A DNA stretch of 52,213 nucleotides, from assembly GCA_009911195.1 (NCBI GenBank), contig QXWV01000011.1:1-52213 (forward strand). Reading direction: 5' to 3'. The notes under the pieces are model-generated. The model was not told the origin of the DNA and made no database searches. It saw only the letters and a program-made list of their open reading frames with translations. Within the stretch, counting starts at the first letter, position 1; each line of letters begins with the position of its first letter. This DNA comes from Lachnospiraceae bacterium. Lineage in GTDB: Bacteria > Bacillota > Clostridia > Lachnospirales > Lachnospiraceae. Of the stretch, positions 16,648 to 25,762 are shown one piece after another. The position numbers and the translations under genes are program-made.

Positions 16648-18579
16648 TTATCTGAATTGCCTGCCAGATTTATAAAAGCCCCGCAGCCATATGGCAAGCC
16701 ACACTGCCGCTGCCGTAAATAACCCCCAGAATACTCCATCCCTGTAATGTTCCAGTTCCACAATGCTTCCCGTCTTCTCTATGAAATACTGCTCTTTTCC
16801 ACTGATATGTTCTATCCGGTCCTCCCCGAAGCTTCTGCCTACCCTCTCCCCATAAATATTGCCCTTTATTATATAACTATCGCTTTCTGTTGCCTGACTT
16901 AATATCCCCCCCAGCAGCCTGCCATACTCTTCATCCGCTATATCCCAGTACAATTCCAGTATCCTAACCCGAAAGGTATCCAGCAATCCGCTATCCTGTA
17001 CTGCAACAGGAACGGAAATTTCCAAAGCTGCCGCCAATTCTTTTGCCAGTATCCTGTCTTCCAGCCCGGCTTCCCTTATAGCCCTTTCCAAAGTTTCCTC
17101 ATCTGCCAGAATATCCCGGAAGCCCTCCATCCTTCCCTTAAGCCCTTCTTCCGTATTCCCTTCATTTTCCGTCCATATCTGAACGCTTTGCGCATCCACA
17201 TACAGCACCGTATCCAGCCTTGCGGCAACGTATTCTTTCATAGGCACGAAAGCCAGATATAATCCGGCAATTCCAATCCCTACTGCCCCGCCGGCCAGCC
17301 ATGGCCAGAGCCCTTTCCCTTTATGGCCTGTGTCCTCCATACTGCTGCTTCTTTCCATTCCTTCCTGTACCCCGAACAATATTTCCCCTATAAAAAGCAG
17401 TGAAAGGTTCATAAACGCATTAGAAATGAACTGCTCCATAATCCCATACAGCAAAAAAGAAAAAATAATCGCCAGCTCCGGAAGCCGCTCTTTTTCCCTG
17501 TGCAAGCTCACCCGGCCTATACCCATTTGCCCAAAGCCTTCCTCCCCTGAGCCTTTCCGGTTCAAATCTTCCGAATTTTTCCTAGCTTCCGCCCTTTTTC
17601 CCCAAAACGGTACCGAAATCCCGCTATATCTTGCAATTAATATGGCATAGCCCGCACAAAACAGGGCAAAAACTACAATCCCGTAAGTCATCATAATATA
17701 AACATAACCATTATCCATAATAATCCAGAAATTAGGAATATTTTTCATTCTCGCCCCGAACAGGGTAATGGGCTGGTTCTGCAAAAAATAAGCGGAAAAA
17801 GAAAGCCGTGCCTGCATCCACACGTCCAATTTCTGCATAAAGGGATTGTCCAACAAAAAAGGCCCTCCAAAAGAAAACAACAGGCACAGAGGCAACGGCA
17901 ACTGGCACAAAATACGCTCCCAGAAGGCGAGTTTCTTTTCCGGGGCTTTTCCCTTCCCCACCCCATACAGGCTCAGCACCAGATAAAATGCTGTCACCAA
18001 AATCCCTGTATAGCTTAAGGAATAAAAGAACACTGCCAAGTTTCCTGCCATCAGCCCCAGCATCTTTTTCAAATTATATTTCTTCCCCCATGTATAGCAC
18101 AAATAGACGGTTAACATAAAGTAGGATACATGGAAAACATTCCCCGTACTGTATCCCATTCCCCATCGTATCAGCTCCTCCCCGCCCTTTTCATGCACCG
18201 CCATAGGGTTATAAATCCATCCAAGCTTGGCCATAATGACTGTAAAAGCAAAAGAACATCCATAAACAGCCAGCCCTAAACGGAATAACTTTTTTATATC
18301 CATATCCTTTATCCCGATGATGGCAAGTACCGTAAGTAATATTCCCATCCTCCCTGAATTTCTATACGCCACAAACGCCGTCAGGCACAAAATCCCCATA
18401 GCCAATATCTGGCGGATATTGTATTTTGTGAGAATCAACTTGCCAAAAATACAGGCACATGCGGCAGCGCTTAAAACATAGTAGCTTTTCCTCCCGCTGT
18501 CCAGGCCGATTCCTTTTGCAAAAACCATAAGCCCAAAAAATAAATAATAGGCCAATTCCTTCACCCTGTCTTTTGTCAT
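16648..18579 (-). CDS. wzy: Polysaccharide polymerase (Wzy-like) fused to a Wzz-like chain-length domain
   Basis: A 643-residue membrane protein. The first ~400 residues have many spans with short loops, like O-antigen polymerase. They share phrasing with the second polymerase of the window (33968-35209), for example the repeated LGLIxY and NSGRMGIL/GRNEILR regions. Residues 429-643 (DNA 16651-17295) form another unit: a span (429-446), a ~170-residue extracytoplasmic helix-rich part with LEISVPVAVQDSGLLDTFRV and DIADEEYGRLLGGIL, and a second span (617-634). This two-span layout and wording are those of Wzz/Wzc-type chain-length determinants. A charged Gly/Glu-rich loop near residue 325-355 looks like a late insertion. 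The ribosome site is weak (AAGGG 13 bases up). Confidence 0.8.
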   Translation of the reverse strand: MTKDRVKELAYYLFFGLMVFAKGIGLDSGRKSYYVLSAAACACIFGKLILTKYNIRQILAMGILCLTAFVAYRNSGRMGILLTVLAIIGIKDMDIKKLFRLGLAVYGCSFAFTVIMAKLGWIYNPMAVHEKGGEELIRWGMGYSTGNVFHVSYFMLTVYLCYTWGKKYNLKKMLGLMAGNLAVFFYSLSYTGILVTAFYLVLSLYGVGKGKAPEKKLAFWERILCQLPLPLCLLFSFGGPFLLDNPFMQKLDVWMQARLSFSAYFLQNQPITLFGARMKNIPNFWIIMDNGYVYIMMTYGIVVFALFCAGYAILIARYSGISVPFWGKRAEARKNSEDLNRKGSGEEGFGQMGIGRVSLHREKERLPELAIIFSFLLYGIMEQFISNAFMNLSLLFIGEILFGVQEGMERSSSMEDTGHKGKGLWPWLAGGAVGIGIAGLYLAFVPMKEYVAARLDTVLYVDAQSVQIWTENEGNTEEGLKGRMEGFRDILADEETLERAIREAGLEDRILAKELAAALEISVPVAVQDSGLLDTFRVRILELYWDIADEEYGRLLGGILSQATESDSYIIKGNIYGERVGRSFGEDRIEHISGKEQYFIEKTGSIVELEHYRDGVFWGLFTAAAVWLAIWLRGFYKSGRQFR

Positions 18580-18612
18580 TCAGATAGCCATACCCTTTCT
18601 CAAAATATACTG

Positions 18613-19509
18613 CTACACCACATTCCCCTTATTATCCACCAGCACCCAGTCCTTCCACCATACATGCATCTTCTCCGGCTCAAATTTCTGCGAATTTTTA
18701 TGGATGAACGGCCGTATCATCACTTTTTCCTTGTTCCCGTTCAGACGTGCCCCCCAAAAGCTAAAGGTGGAATTTGCACAAATATTATGCTTGCAGTTGC
18801 TCATCAGCCAAATGTCATAAAAGCTGTCCTTCCCCCGGTTCAAATCCACTACCGTATACTCTTCCCCCTTATATTTTTCCCTTACATAAGGAATATCATC
18901 GGAAAAAAGGTAAAAATGTGCCGAAGGGAAAATCTGTTTCATTTCCCGGATAGCACCCGCATAATACTCTTCCGTACAAATATTTCCGAACATGGCCGCA
19001 TTTGCCTCATCCAGGTAATCCCCATGGCGCACGTGTATGCTCACCGATTCCTCACCCTTCATCCGGCTGGCCATTTCCCGGTTCTCCTGATTCGGGCTTG
19101 GGAAAGCAAATTCTTCCCGCAGCACATCCATAATATCCCCATAATACTTTTCGCAGGCAAAATACCCACATAAATATTTATCCTCAAAGCCAAAAATCTC
19201 CGGATGGTACATTTCCGATTCCAGGAACACCTTTTTTGTTCCCGGGAAAAGCTTACCTATAACCTTCGCAGCCAGGCTTCCGGTCCCGGCCAATGCCGTT
19301 TTTTCTTCTTCCGTGCACACCTGGTAGTTCACCTTTTCAAAATAATTCAGTTCCAGCTCCCTTTTCGCATAGACCTGCTCCTGCCTGTCCGCCTGTTCAA
19401 ACCAGGAAATATCCAGTTTCGCCTCTTTCCCAAGGCTTATCAGTTTCCGGTACAGCGCGTATTGCTGCATCTGATTCCCCAGCCCGCCTGCCATCTGTAT
19501 AATAATCAT
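18613..19509 (-). CDS. GT11 family alpha-1,2-fucosyltransferase-like enzyme
   Basis: The start at 19509 (MIIIQMAGGLGNQMQQYALYR) gives 298 residues. The upstream extension of the frame is unrelated sequence, and GAGGTG lies about 8 bases before this ATG. GT11 signs are GGLGNQM at the N-terminus, the donor-site HVRHGDYLD (family HxRRGDY), and SNCKHNICANSTFSFWGARLN near the C-terminus. The enzyme moves fucose (or a related 6-deoxysugar) from a GDP donor. The middle Arg of the motif is His here, a small departure from the usual motif. It is closely related in layout to the GT11 at 42736-43635. Confidence 0.9.
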   Translation of the reverse strand: MIIIQMAGGLGNQMQQYALYRKLISLGKEAKLDISWFEQADRQEQVYAKRELELNYFEKVNYQVCTEEEKTALAGTGSLAAKVIGKLFPGTKKVFLESEMYHPEIFGFEDKYLCGYFACEKYYGDIMDVLREEFAFPSPNQENREMASRMKGEESVSIHVRHGDYLDEANAAMFGNICTEEYYAGAIREMKQIFPSAHFYLFSDDIPYVREKYKGEEYTVVDLNRGKDSFYDIWLMSNCKHNICANSTFSFWGARLNGNKEKVMIRPFIHKNSQKFEPEKMHVWWKDWVLVDNKGNVV

Positions 19510-19556
19510 TGCTTTTACACCTCGTATTATAAAGTAGTAGTATTTATAGTCCCTTT

Positions 19557-20792
19557 CTATCCACAAAAGTTCATACCATACCAGCGCAGCACGCCTAAAC
19601 CCGGCCCCAAAGACCATGGATAAGCGCCATATAACTGGGGATATTCCGAAAATCCTTTGCATTCTGCCGAACATTGATAAATTTTCCCGTTCTTTTCGCA
19701 GGATAACAAATATTCAGCCGCCCGTTGCGCCGGATTCCTGACAACCTCCAACGATTCTGGCAGGCTTCCGGCTACTTCCTGTTTTCCTGCTCCCCCTGCT
19801 CTTCCTACTCCATTGGCCATTCCCTGCCCATCCAGCCTCATCACCACACCATAGGCAATCATCGCTGTAGCCGAACTGTCCTCCGGCCCTTCCATTGCCT
19901 CCAACTGCCATCCAAAAGAACCGTTCTGCTTTTGGTATGGCTCTATTGTATGGAACAGCTCCCAGAATGCCTTATCCAGTTCTCCATAAGCCTTTTTACA
20001 GCATTCTAAAAATTCCCCGGATTCCTCCCTTTCCCCTGTTTCTCCGGCCTCTGTTTTTTCTTTGGTGGAATCCGTCATATACCCTGCCAGATAACTTTCC
20101 AGGCAGGAAAGGCTTCGAGCCACGCTCATAAAAATCCAGCCAACCGCCCGACCCCATCCTATAATACCATATTTTGTTCCATCGGCATACCGGAAGCCAT
20201 GATAAGGCAGCCCGGTTTTCCCATCCATGCCCAAGTCCAGCATACTTCCCATATGCCGCAGCCCCAGCTCCACTCCATGGATATTTTCAAATTCCACCCC
20301 ATATTTTATAAGAAAAGAACATATCATCCCTATGCCATCCGCATAAATATGCCCATTTTTCTGGGATGGCCGGTAAGGTATGAGCCCCTTTTCATCCCCT
20401 TCCTTCCTTTCCAGGCCAAAAAGGTAATCTGCCAGCTTATCCGCCCCTTTTTTGTATTTATCTTCCTTTGTTTTTTTATATAAATCTATAAGGGAAACAC
20501 CTGCAAGGACATCATCCACAAAATATATAGGCATCCCTGCCTTTATCCACCGGTCAAAATAATTCTTTACATCAGGCAGGAATCTATCCTCCAATCCCCA
20601 CTCCGTAAGGCTGTTTGCAATCAATGCCGTAGGCCAGAAAATCAAATCCTTTGGCGGCACATACCTCCCCGCCGCCCGTTTTATGAGTTCCTTTATTTTC
20701 TGCTTCCCTCTCTTTTCATAGTAATGCAGCATTTCCCTTACCGCTTCTTCTTCCATCCGGCATAGCTGTTCTTCTATGATGTTCTTCTCCAT
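19557..20792 (-). CDS. GH88/GH105-like unsaturated-glycoside hydrolase
   Basis: A 411-residue (alpha/alpha)6-barrel-type protein without a signal peptide, so cytoplasmic. Landmarks are FWPTALIANSL, YFVDDVLAGVSLIDLY, HIYADGIGMICSFL (the Asp of the catalytic region), YHGFRYADGTK, and WGRAVGWIFMSVA followed later by DSSATAMIAYGVV. These match the YteR/YesR (GH105) and GH88 pattern of enzymes that remove unsaturated uronic acids. Two hydrophilic low-complexity inserts (about residues 235-265 and 335-360) interrupt it. The start has GAGG 5 bases upstream. It leads the operon read from the promoter at 20843-20871. Its role in a biosynthetic operon is unclear. Confidence 0.78.
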   Translation of the reverse strand: MEKNIIEEQLCRMEEEAVREMLHYYEKRGKQKIKELIKRAAGRYVPPKDLIFWPTALIANSLTEWGLEDRFLPDVKNYFDRWIKAGMPIYFVDDVLAGVSLIDLYKKTKEDKYKKGADKLADYLFGLERKEGDEKGLIPYRPSQKNGHIYADGIGMICSFLIKYGVEFENIHGVELGLRHMGSMLDLGMDGKTGLPYHGFRYADGTKYGIIGWGRAVGWIFMSVARSLSCLESYLAGYMTDSTKEKTEAGETGEREESGEFLECCKKAYGELDKAFWELFHTIEPYQKQNGSFGWQLEAMEGPEDSSATAMIAYGVVMRLDGQGMANGVGRAGGAGKQEVAGSLPESLEVVRNPAQRAAEYLLSCEKNGKIYQCSAECKGFSEYPQLYGAYPWSLGPGLGVLRWYGMNFCG

Positions 20793-20842
20793 TTTTACCT
20801 CATTTCTACATAAACATTTGCCCCATACATTTGTTTACGAAA

Positions 20843-20871
20843 AGAATAACACTTATACATCTAACTGGCAA
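20843..20871 (-). promoter_or_regulatory. Promoter of the GH-GT11-polymerase operon (40-bp element, copy 2)
   Basis: On the minus strand TTGCCA (20866-20871) and TATTCT (20843-20848) are 17 bases apart. The surrounding 40 bp (20834-20873) match 14728-14767 at 34/40 positions. It leads into the hydrolase gene at 20792 with a ~45-nt leader. A GGGCGG-CAC-CGCCC hairpin (20879-20898) lies just upstream. Confidence 0.6.
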
Positions 20872-20929
20872 GGGTTTCCATGGGCGGCACCGCCCATGAA
20901 ATTTCCACCTATACTATTTCCCAAAAGTA

Positions 20930-20938
20930 TGGTAAAAT
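20930..20938 (+). promoter_or_regulatory. Extended -10 promoter of the Rmd-like gene
   Basis: TGGTAAAAT is a TGn-TAAAAT extended -10 element. No good -35 is visible (TATACT at the right distance). AGGAGA at 20961 and the ATG at 20973 follow, giving a leader of about 25-30 nt. Confidence 0.5.
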
Positions 20939-20972
20939 AGTTACAATTTATATATTACGTAGGAGAACCGCT

Positions 20973-21929
20973 ATGAGTAAAAAGGTACTAATTACAGGAA
21001 TTACGGGAATGATTGGGCAACATTTTGCAGAAAGTTTCCGCAAGGACGGTTATCAGGTCTGGGGAATCGCCAGGTTTTCCGCATCCAGCAGGAATGAGGC
21101 CATACAGGACCCTTCCGTAATCCGGTGCGATATACTGGAACGGGATGCGTTAATGAGGCATATTATGAAAATAGAACCGGACATTATCATACATATGGCC
21201 GCACAGGCATTTAACGGCGCTTCATGGGATTACGAGTATACCACCCATATGACCAATTACCAGGGTACATTGAACGTCCTCTATTGCGCAAGGGAACTGG
21301 CTAAAAGCAAAGATTTGAAAATATTGCTTGCCTGCTCCAGCGCTGAATATGGCGATATCCAGCCGGAAGACTGCCCCCTTGTGGAGAACAGGCTGTTAAA
21401 GCCCCATACCCCCTATGGGGTATCCAAGGCCGGTGTGGAAATGCTTGGCTATCAGTATTTTGCCAATTATGGGCTAAAGGTATTCCTCCCCAGAATGTTT
21501 ATCCATGTGGGAACAGGGCATCCGCCTGCTACTGCCATACAAAATTTTGCCCGCCAACTGGCCCTAATTAAAGCGGGGAAAATCTCCCCTGAAATCCATG
21601 TGGGGAATCTGGAAAGCGCCAGGGATTTCATTGATGTGCGCGACGGCGTGGCTGCCATGCGCCTGCTTTTGGAAAAAGGCAATCCGGGCGAGCCTATTAA
21701 CATATGCACCGGAAAGGCTTACAAAATTTCGGATATTCTCCGTATGCTGGTGGAAATATCCGGTACAAATGCGAAAGTAATTATTGACCAACAGCTAATG
21801 AGGGCTGGCGACGAACCGTTGCTTTTAGGGGATAACAGCAAAATCACCGCCCTTGGCTTCAAGCAGAAATACCATATGGAAGATACTTTAAAGGATGTAT
21901 TTGAAGATTGGTTGGGAAGGATATCGTAA
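20973..21929 (+). CDS. GDP-mannose dehydratase/GDP-4-dehydro-6-deoxymannose reductase family SDR (Rmd-like)
   Basis: A 318-residue enzyme started at 20973 (MSKKVLITGITGMIGQHFAES), where AGGAG sits 7 bases upstream. The longer open frame adds an unlikely 31 residues. It has the GITGMIG dinucleotide loop, CSSAEYG, the catalytic PYGVSKAGVEML (YxxxK), and the family-specific IHVGTGHPPATAIQNFARQL, VGNLESARDFIDVRDG and AGDEPLLLGDNSKITALGF. This last set is typical of Rmd-type reductases making GDP-D-rhamnose and of their dehydratase relatives. Which step it performs cannot be fixed from sequence. It is paired 6 bp from a GT2 gene. Confidence 0.88.
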   Translation: MSKKVLITGITGMIGQHFAESFRKDGYQVWGIARFSASSRNEAIQDPSVIRCDILERDALMRHIMKIEPDIIIHMAAQAFNGASWDYEYTTHMTNYQGTLNVLYCARELAKSKDLKILLACSSAEYGDIQPEDCPLVENRLLKPHTPYGVSKAGVEMLGYQYFANYGLKVFLPRMFIHVGTGHPPATAIQNFARQLALIKAGKISPEIHVGNLESARDFIDVRDGVAAMRLLLEKGNPGEPINICTGKAYKISDILRMLVEISGTNAKVIIDQQLMRAGDEPLLLGDNSKITALGFKQKYHMEDTLKDVFEDWLGRIS

Positions 21930-21935
21930 ATTAAT

Positions 21936-22736
21936 ATGCAAAAGAATTTTTATAATCTGTCCATTATTTTGCCGGCAATGGATGAAACCTATTCTCTGAT
22001 TCAGACGGCAGATATCATTATGGAGACATGCAAACGGGAAGATTTGGCCGAAATCATTATTGTTGTATGCGACAGGAGCACCAAAGAGTGCATCGATGCA
22101 GCCAGGCAAATCGAAGAAAAGTACAGCGGCATCATACCCGTTACCATACATAAACAGCAAAAACCCTTTGTAGGCGGTGCCGTGCAGGAAGGCATCTCTA
22201 TGGCGCGTGGCTCCCATGTTGTTTTAATGTCCTCCGACCTGGAAACGGACCCCCATCTCATTCAGGAGTTCATCCGGATTGAAAAGGAAAACCCTGAAAA
22301 AATCGTCACTGCCACAAGATGGAAAAGAGGCGGCGGATTCCAGGGCTATAATAAAGTAAAATTAGTGGCCAACTGTATTTTCCAGAGGCTCATCGCATTC
22401 CTGTTTTGGGTTAATTTATCCGATATTACCTATGCGTACCGCATTTTTCCCAAGGAGCTTATGCAGTCTATCCGCTGGGAAGAGTTAAAGCATCCATTTT
22501 TCCTGGAAACTGCTTTGAAACCCTTGCGCCTTGGCGTAGGCTTTATCGAAATACCGGTCAAATGGCAGGCCAGGACAGAAGGGGTATCCCAGAATTCCTT
22601 CTGGGCGAATTTTAAATATTTCCCCACCGCATGGCATGTCCGTTTTATGAAAAAATCTGATATTTTAATTTCCGAACCTCAATTGCATACGGAAAGTGCG
22701 GCCGGACTGCAGCGGGGCAATTTAACGGGGATTTAA
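21936..22736 (+). CDS. GT2, dolichyl-phosphate-mannose-synthase-like
   Basis: A 266-residue GT-A enzyme, soluble, without the C-terminal membrane spans of DPM/GtrB proteins. It contains LSIILPAMDETYSL, GGAVQEGISMARGSHVV, MSSDLETDP (the DxD-like site), and TRWKRGGGFQGYNKVKL followed by LSDITYAYRIFPK, all in DPM1/GtrB order. Such enzymes usually put a sugar on a polyprenyl phosphate or act directly on acceptors. With the adjacent Rmd-like gene it forms a two-gene plus-strand unit, so a GDP-hexose donor is a reasonable guess. Confidence 0.88.
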   Translation: MQKNFYNLSIILPAMDETYSLIQTADIIMETCKREDLAEIIIVVCDRSTKECIDAARQIEEKYSGIIPVTIHKQQKPFVGGAVQEGISMARGSHVVLMSSDLETDPHLIQEFIRIEKENPEKIVTATRWKRGGGFQGYNKVKLVANCIFQRLIAFLFWVNLSDITYAYRIFPKELMQSIRWEELKHPFFLETALKPLRLGVGFIEIPVKWQARTEGVSQNSFWANFKYFPTAWHVRFMKKSDILISEPQLHTESAAGLQRGNLTGI

Positions 22737-22789
22737 TGCAATATTGTGTATAAGCCCTTGCAAAATTGCCCGGTGGCAGCCCATTCCAG

Positions 22790-22825
22790 CATTAGGCGCC
22801 ATGTTTTTTGGCGCTTGCTTTTATT
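22790..22825. terminator. Intrinsic terminator between convergent operons
   Basis: AGGCGCCA pairs with TGGCGCTT (one G-U pair) around TGTTTTT and is followed on the plus strand by GCTTTTATTT. It lies after the GT2 gene and before the convergent Wzx gene end at 22840. Confidence 0.7.
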
Positions 22826-22839
22826 TGGGGGCAATTCCA

Positions 22840-24363
22840 TCAGGCTTTTTTTAGTTTGCCTTCCACCAGCCCCCACACATACCTGAATTCCTCGCATCTC
22901 CCGAACACCAGCAAAAACAGTCCATTATATCCCACCGTGATGAGCGCTACCATAGCGATGAACATAAGCACGGAAACCGATGTCATCACTGCCCTTTTCA
23001 CAAGCAAAAGCAACACCAGCACTACCAGGTTGACCGATACATATTTCACGGATTCCTTGAAATAATCCCATGCACCTTTCCCAAAGCACACTTTATAGAT
23101 GATAAATGGTTTGGTGATATTCGCAATCATTCCCGAAACGATAGTTCCGATATAGATGCCCGTCAGTCCGATTTTCTGTACCAATACGATGGATATGACC
23201 AGATTGACAGCCCCCTGTATCAGAGCCAGATACTTATCCTGTTCAAAAACCCCGGCCGCCGTTTTAAAATTGGACAAAACAATGCGCTCCCCTTTAAAGT
23301 AGTAGTCAATCATAATGCAGCCGATGACAATATCGGGGAGTATATGGTTTTCCCCAAGCCACAAAGTGATGAGCGGCGTTAACATCAGATAAAAACCAAT
23401 GGCCGAAAATCCATAAATCCAGCAGGCCGCGAACCGGTAAACCCGGAACATCTTATATTGCTTTTCCTTTTTCTCCGTGGCAATCAGATTCCCAAAACTG
23501 GATAGCACCGAGTTAAAGATAATATTTACAAAGTTGGAAACAGAAGAAACTACGTAATTGTAGTGGCCCACAAAACTTACTGTAGTCACATTAATGAAAG
23601 CCCCAATAATAATCGTATCGGTCTGTAATCTGGCCATATCCCCCACTTTGTGGAATACCAAAGCTTTCGTCTGCCCCGCAATCTCCCCTATTTCTTCCTT
23701 TGAAAGTTTTTCCACATTCTTCTCTTTTAAATAAGGATACATCCTGTCCAGGTATGCGCTGACAAAAATCTTCTGGGCTAGTTCAATCGCCATGGCTGTG
23801 ATGAGGAACAGATAAAAACTGGGTATCAAAATCAGCCCCAAAATCTGCAATGACATCGTAATGGCCTTTGTGATGGTAATAATATTGGTCTGGATATAAT
23901 TTTTCTGCTGTGCATTTACCAGGCTGTATTTATAGGCCACAAAGTAGCTGCTGACCGTATTAAACAAAACGATAAAATAGCAGATAGTAATATCCCGCCA
24001 GGAAGTGCTGCCCGGTTCTTTTACCAGATAACGCAGGAATGGGGCAATCATTGTACCGATTACCGCAATCACGCAGGCGATGGTGCGGTACGCTTTTTTG
24101 TACAAACCCATATAAGACTTCACCTTTTCGATTTCATTCCTGGCCACCGGCCCATACAAGCTATAGTTAAATGCGGTTCCAATCCCTAGTTCCGCCAAAG
24201 AAAGCACGGTCAGTATATTGGTATAATAGTCATTGACCCCAAGCAAAGCATCCCCTAAATAATTGATAAATGTCTGCCGCAGCAGCGCCCCCAGCAATAA
24301 AGTAGTTATATTTCCTATCCAGCCAAAGGTTATATTTTTTGCCGCATATTTTACTCTTCCCAT
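22840..24363 (-). CDS. wzx: Polysaccharide flippase (Wzx, MOP superfamily)
   Basis: A 507-residue protein with about 12-14 hydrophobic spans. The N-terminal LRQTFINYLGDALLGVNDYYTNILTVLSLAELGIG-type start (first span plus a conserved LAELGIGTAFNYSLY) is characteristic of Gram-positive Wzx-like transporters, as is VGHYNYVVSSVSNFVNIIF in the middle. It moves undecaprenyl-diphosphate-linked repeat units to the outer face. It is the last gene of the 29-kb operon and is separated from the pyruvyltransferase gene by a 75-bp spacer. Confidence 0.93.
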   Translation of the reverse strand: MGRVKYAAKNITFGWIGNITTLLLGALLRQTFINYLGDALLGVNDYYTNILTVLSLAELGIGTAFNYSLYGPVARNEIEKVKSYMGLYKKAYRTIACVIAVIGTMIAPFLRYLVKEPGSTSWRDITICYFIVLFNTVSSYFVAYKYSLVNAQQKNYIQTNIITITKAITMSLQILGLILIPSFYLFLITAMAIELAQKIFVSAYLDRMYPYLKEKNVEKLSKEEIGEIAGQTKALVFHKVGDMARLQTDTIIIGAFINVTTVSFVGHYNYVVSSVSNFVNIIFNSVLSSFGNLIATEKKEKQYKMFRVYRFAACWIYGFSAIGFYLMLTPLITLWLGENHILPDIVIGCIMIDYYFKGERIVLSNFKTAAGVFEQDKYLALIQGAVNLVISIVLVQKIGLTGIYIGTIVSGMIANITKPFIIYKVCFGKGAWDYFKESVKYVSVNLVVLVLLLLVKRAVMTSVSVLMFIAMVALITVGYNGLFLLVFGRCEEFRYVWGLVEGKLKKA

Positions 24364-24438
24364 AATTTCCTGCTTCTTTCCTGGCTGTTGCCCAGCCTAA
24401 ACTGTTTTGGGCTTCAGGGTCAAATTTATGATATCATT

Positions 24439-25671
24439 TCAAAAAATTTCAATTTCTTTCCCAACCGACAGCGCCCGCACTTTATATGCCGGCATTACAT
24501 TTCCCAAATCTTCCCTTATATCCTGTTCATAATCTTTCAGCCACTCAAAAGCCCCGATTAAATCCTCTTTATTTTGTAGCTGCTGTACCGGAAGCACATA
24601 ATTTTCATAAGTTCCGAACAAATCCTTTGCAATCCCTTTGGCCTTCACCGAATAACCTACCGTCAGGGTAGGGACAAGGGAGGAATAGGCCGCAATTGTC
24701 GCATGAGTCCTTGCCCCGATAAACATACGGCATCTGCCGATAAAGCCTTTCAGCTCTTCGCAGGATGCGTCCTCAATCCGTACCACACGCCCAGTATCCT
24801 TAAATGCTTCATACAGCTCCCCTATCGGCTTCCTGTCATCATTCCTCGCCCAGACAACATGGGGAATCAGGGCAACATGCATCTCAGTTGTGCGAATGAT
24901 GTGCTCTATCAGAGCCTTATAGTTGGACATAGTAATCCCTGCTTCCCTTTCGTTGTCCTGAATCATGGGGCTGACATTCACACCCACAGTATTTCCCTCC
25001 ACAAAACCTTCCGGCAGAGGCAGTTCCTTGCTTTTTAACGTAAAGGCCGGGTCTGGGATAAGGCGGAGTTTTTCTTCTGATACCACCTTTTTCAATGCTT
25101 CATACGTGATGGACTCCCGGGCGATTATCAAGTCATACCGGTTCATATCCTCTATCAGGCTTTGTGATTGTGTTACACCAGGCGATGCTGCCTCCATCTT
25201 TCCCCCGCTATTTTTACCATCCAGCAATTCCGGTTCAATGGAACAGCCCAACAGTATTGTCCTCGCCCCTTTATCATGAAAAGCCCGGTTAGCCAGCATC
25301 AAATCCTTGACCATCATGTCATAACAATAGTTATCCCCTCCAATAGAAACCGCCACTTTCCCTTCCAGTGGCTTACGGAACACTTCCCGGTAGCGGTAAC
25401 GGATGAAAGATTCCGGGTCTTTTGCTATTTTCCTCCAGAGATAATACAGCACATGAGCCACCTTATGCCTGGAAAAATGCCGTTCTTGTGCCAGTTCGCA
25501 TAGAGCTTCCCCGGCAACTGGCGCAAGGGAATATTTCCGGTCCTCCTCCTCGCTATTTGTGAGCACCAACGGCTTTTCTTTCAGCACATGGCATAAGCTG
25601 TTTACAATTGCCTCACACCCATGGTTTCCGCTTCCGGCATGCATATATAAAATGATTTTATCCTTTGACAT
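24439..25671 (-). CDS. Polysaccharide pyruvyltransferase family protein
   Basis: Started at 25671 (MSKDKIILYMHAGSGNHGCEA), where GAGAGG lies 8 bases before the ATG, giving 410 residues. The family signs are the N-terminal GSGNHGCEAIV, the middle SIGGDNYCYD, TILLGCSIEP and RESITYEAL, and the C-terminal FIGARTHATIAAYSS. CsaB/PssM-type enzymes add a pyruvate ketal from PEP to a sugar, making the glycan acidic. A GKNSGGKMEAASPGVTQS insert after the Rossmann-like core is hydrophilic and looks late. It follows the defence pair in the same direction, 91 bp downstream. Confidence 0.9.
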   Translation of the reverse strand: MSKDKIILYMHAGSGNHGCEAIVNSLCHVLKEKPLVLTNSEEEDRKYSLAPVAGEALCELAQERHFSRHKVAHVLYYLWRKIAKDPESFIRYRYREVFRKPLEGKVAVSIGGDNYCYDMMVKDLMLANRAFHDKGARTILLGCSIEPELLDGKNSGGKMEAASPGVTQSQSLIEDMNRYDLIIARESITYEALKKVVSEEKLRLIPDPAFTLKSKELPLPEGFVEGNTVGVNVSPMIQDNEREAGITMSNYKALIEHIIRTTEMHVALIPHVVWARNDDRKPIGELYEAFKDTGRVVRIEDASCEELKGFIGRCRMFIGARTHATIAAYSSLVPTLTVGYSVKAKGIAKDLFGTYENYVLPVQQLQNKEDLIGAFEWLKDYEQDIREDLGNVMPAYKVRALSVGKEIEIF

Positions 25672-25762
25672 AGCGGTATCCTCTCTGTTTTTTACAATAT
25701 ACAAGTTTGGGCAAAATTGACCGCCCAGAGAACTTTTTTCTTCCACTGAGGGTATGTATAAA

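Noticed and set aside
15408-16763. N-terminal extension of the GT4 up to 16763
   Set aside because: The extra 53 residues do not fit the family, and MRIAIDLT is the usual start of this enzyme group.
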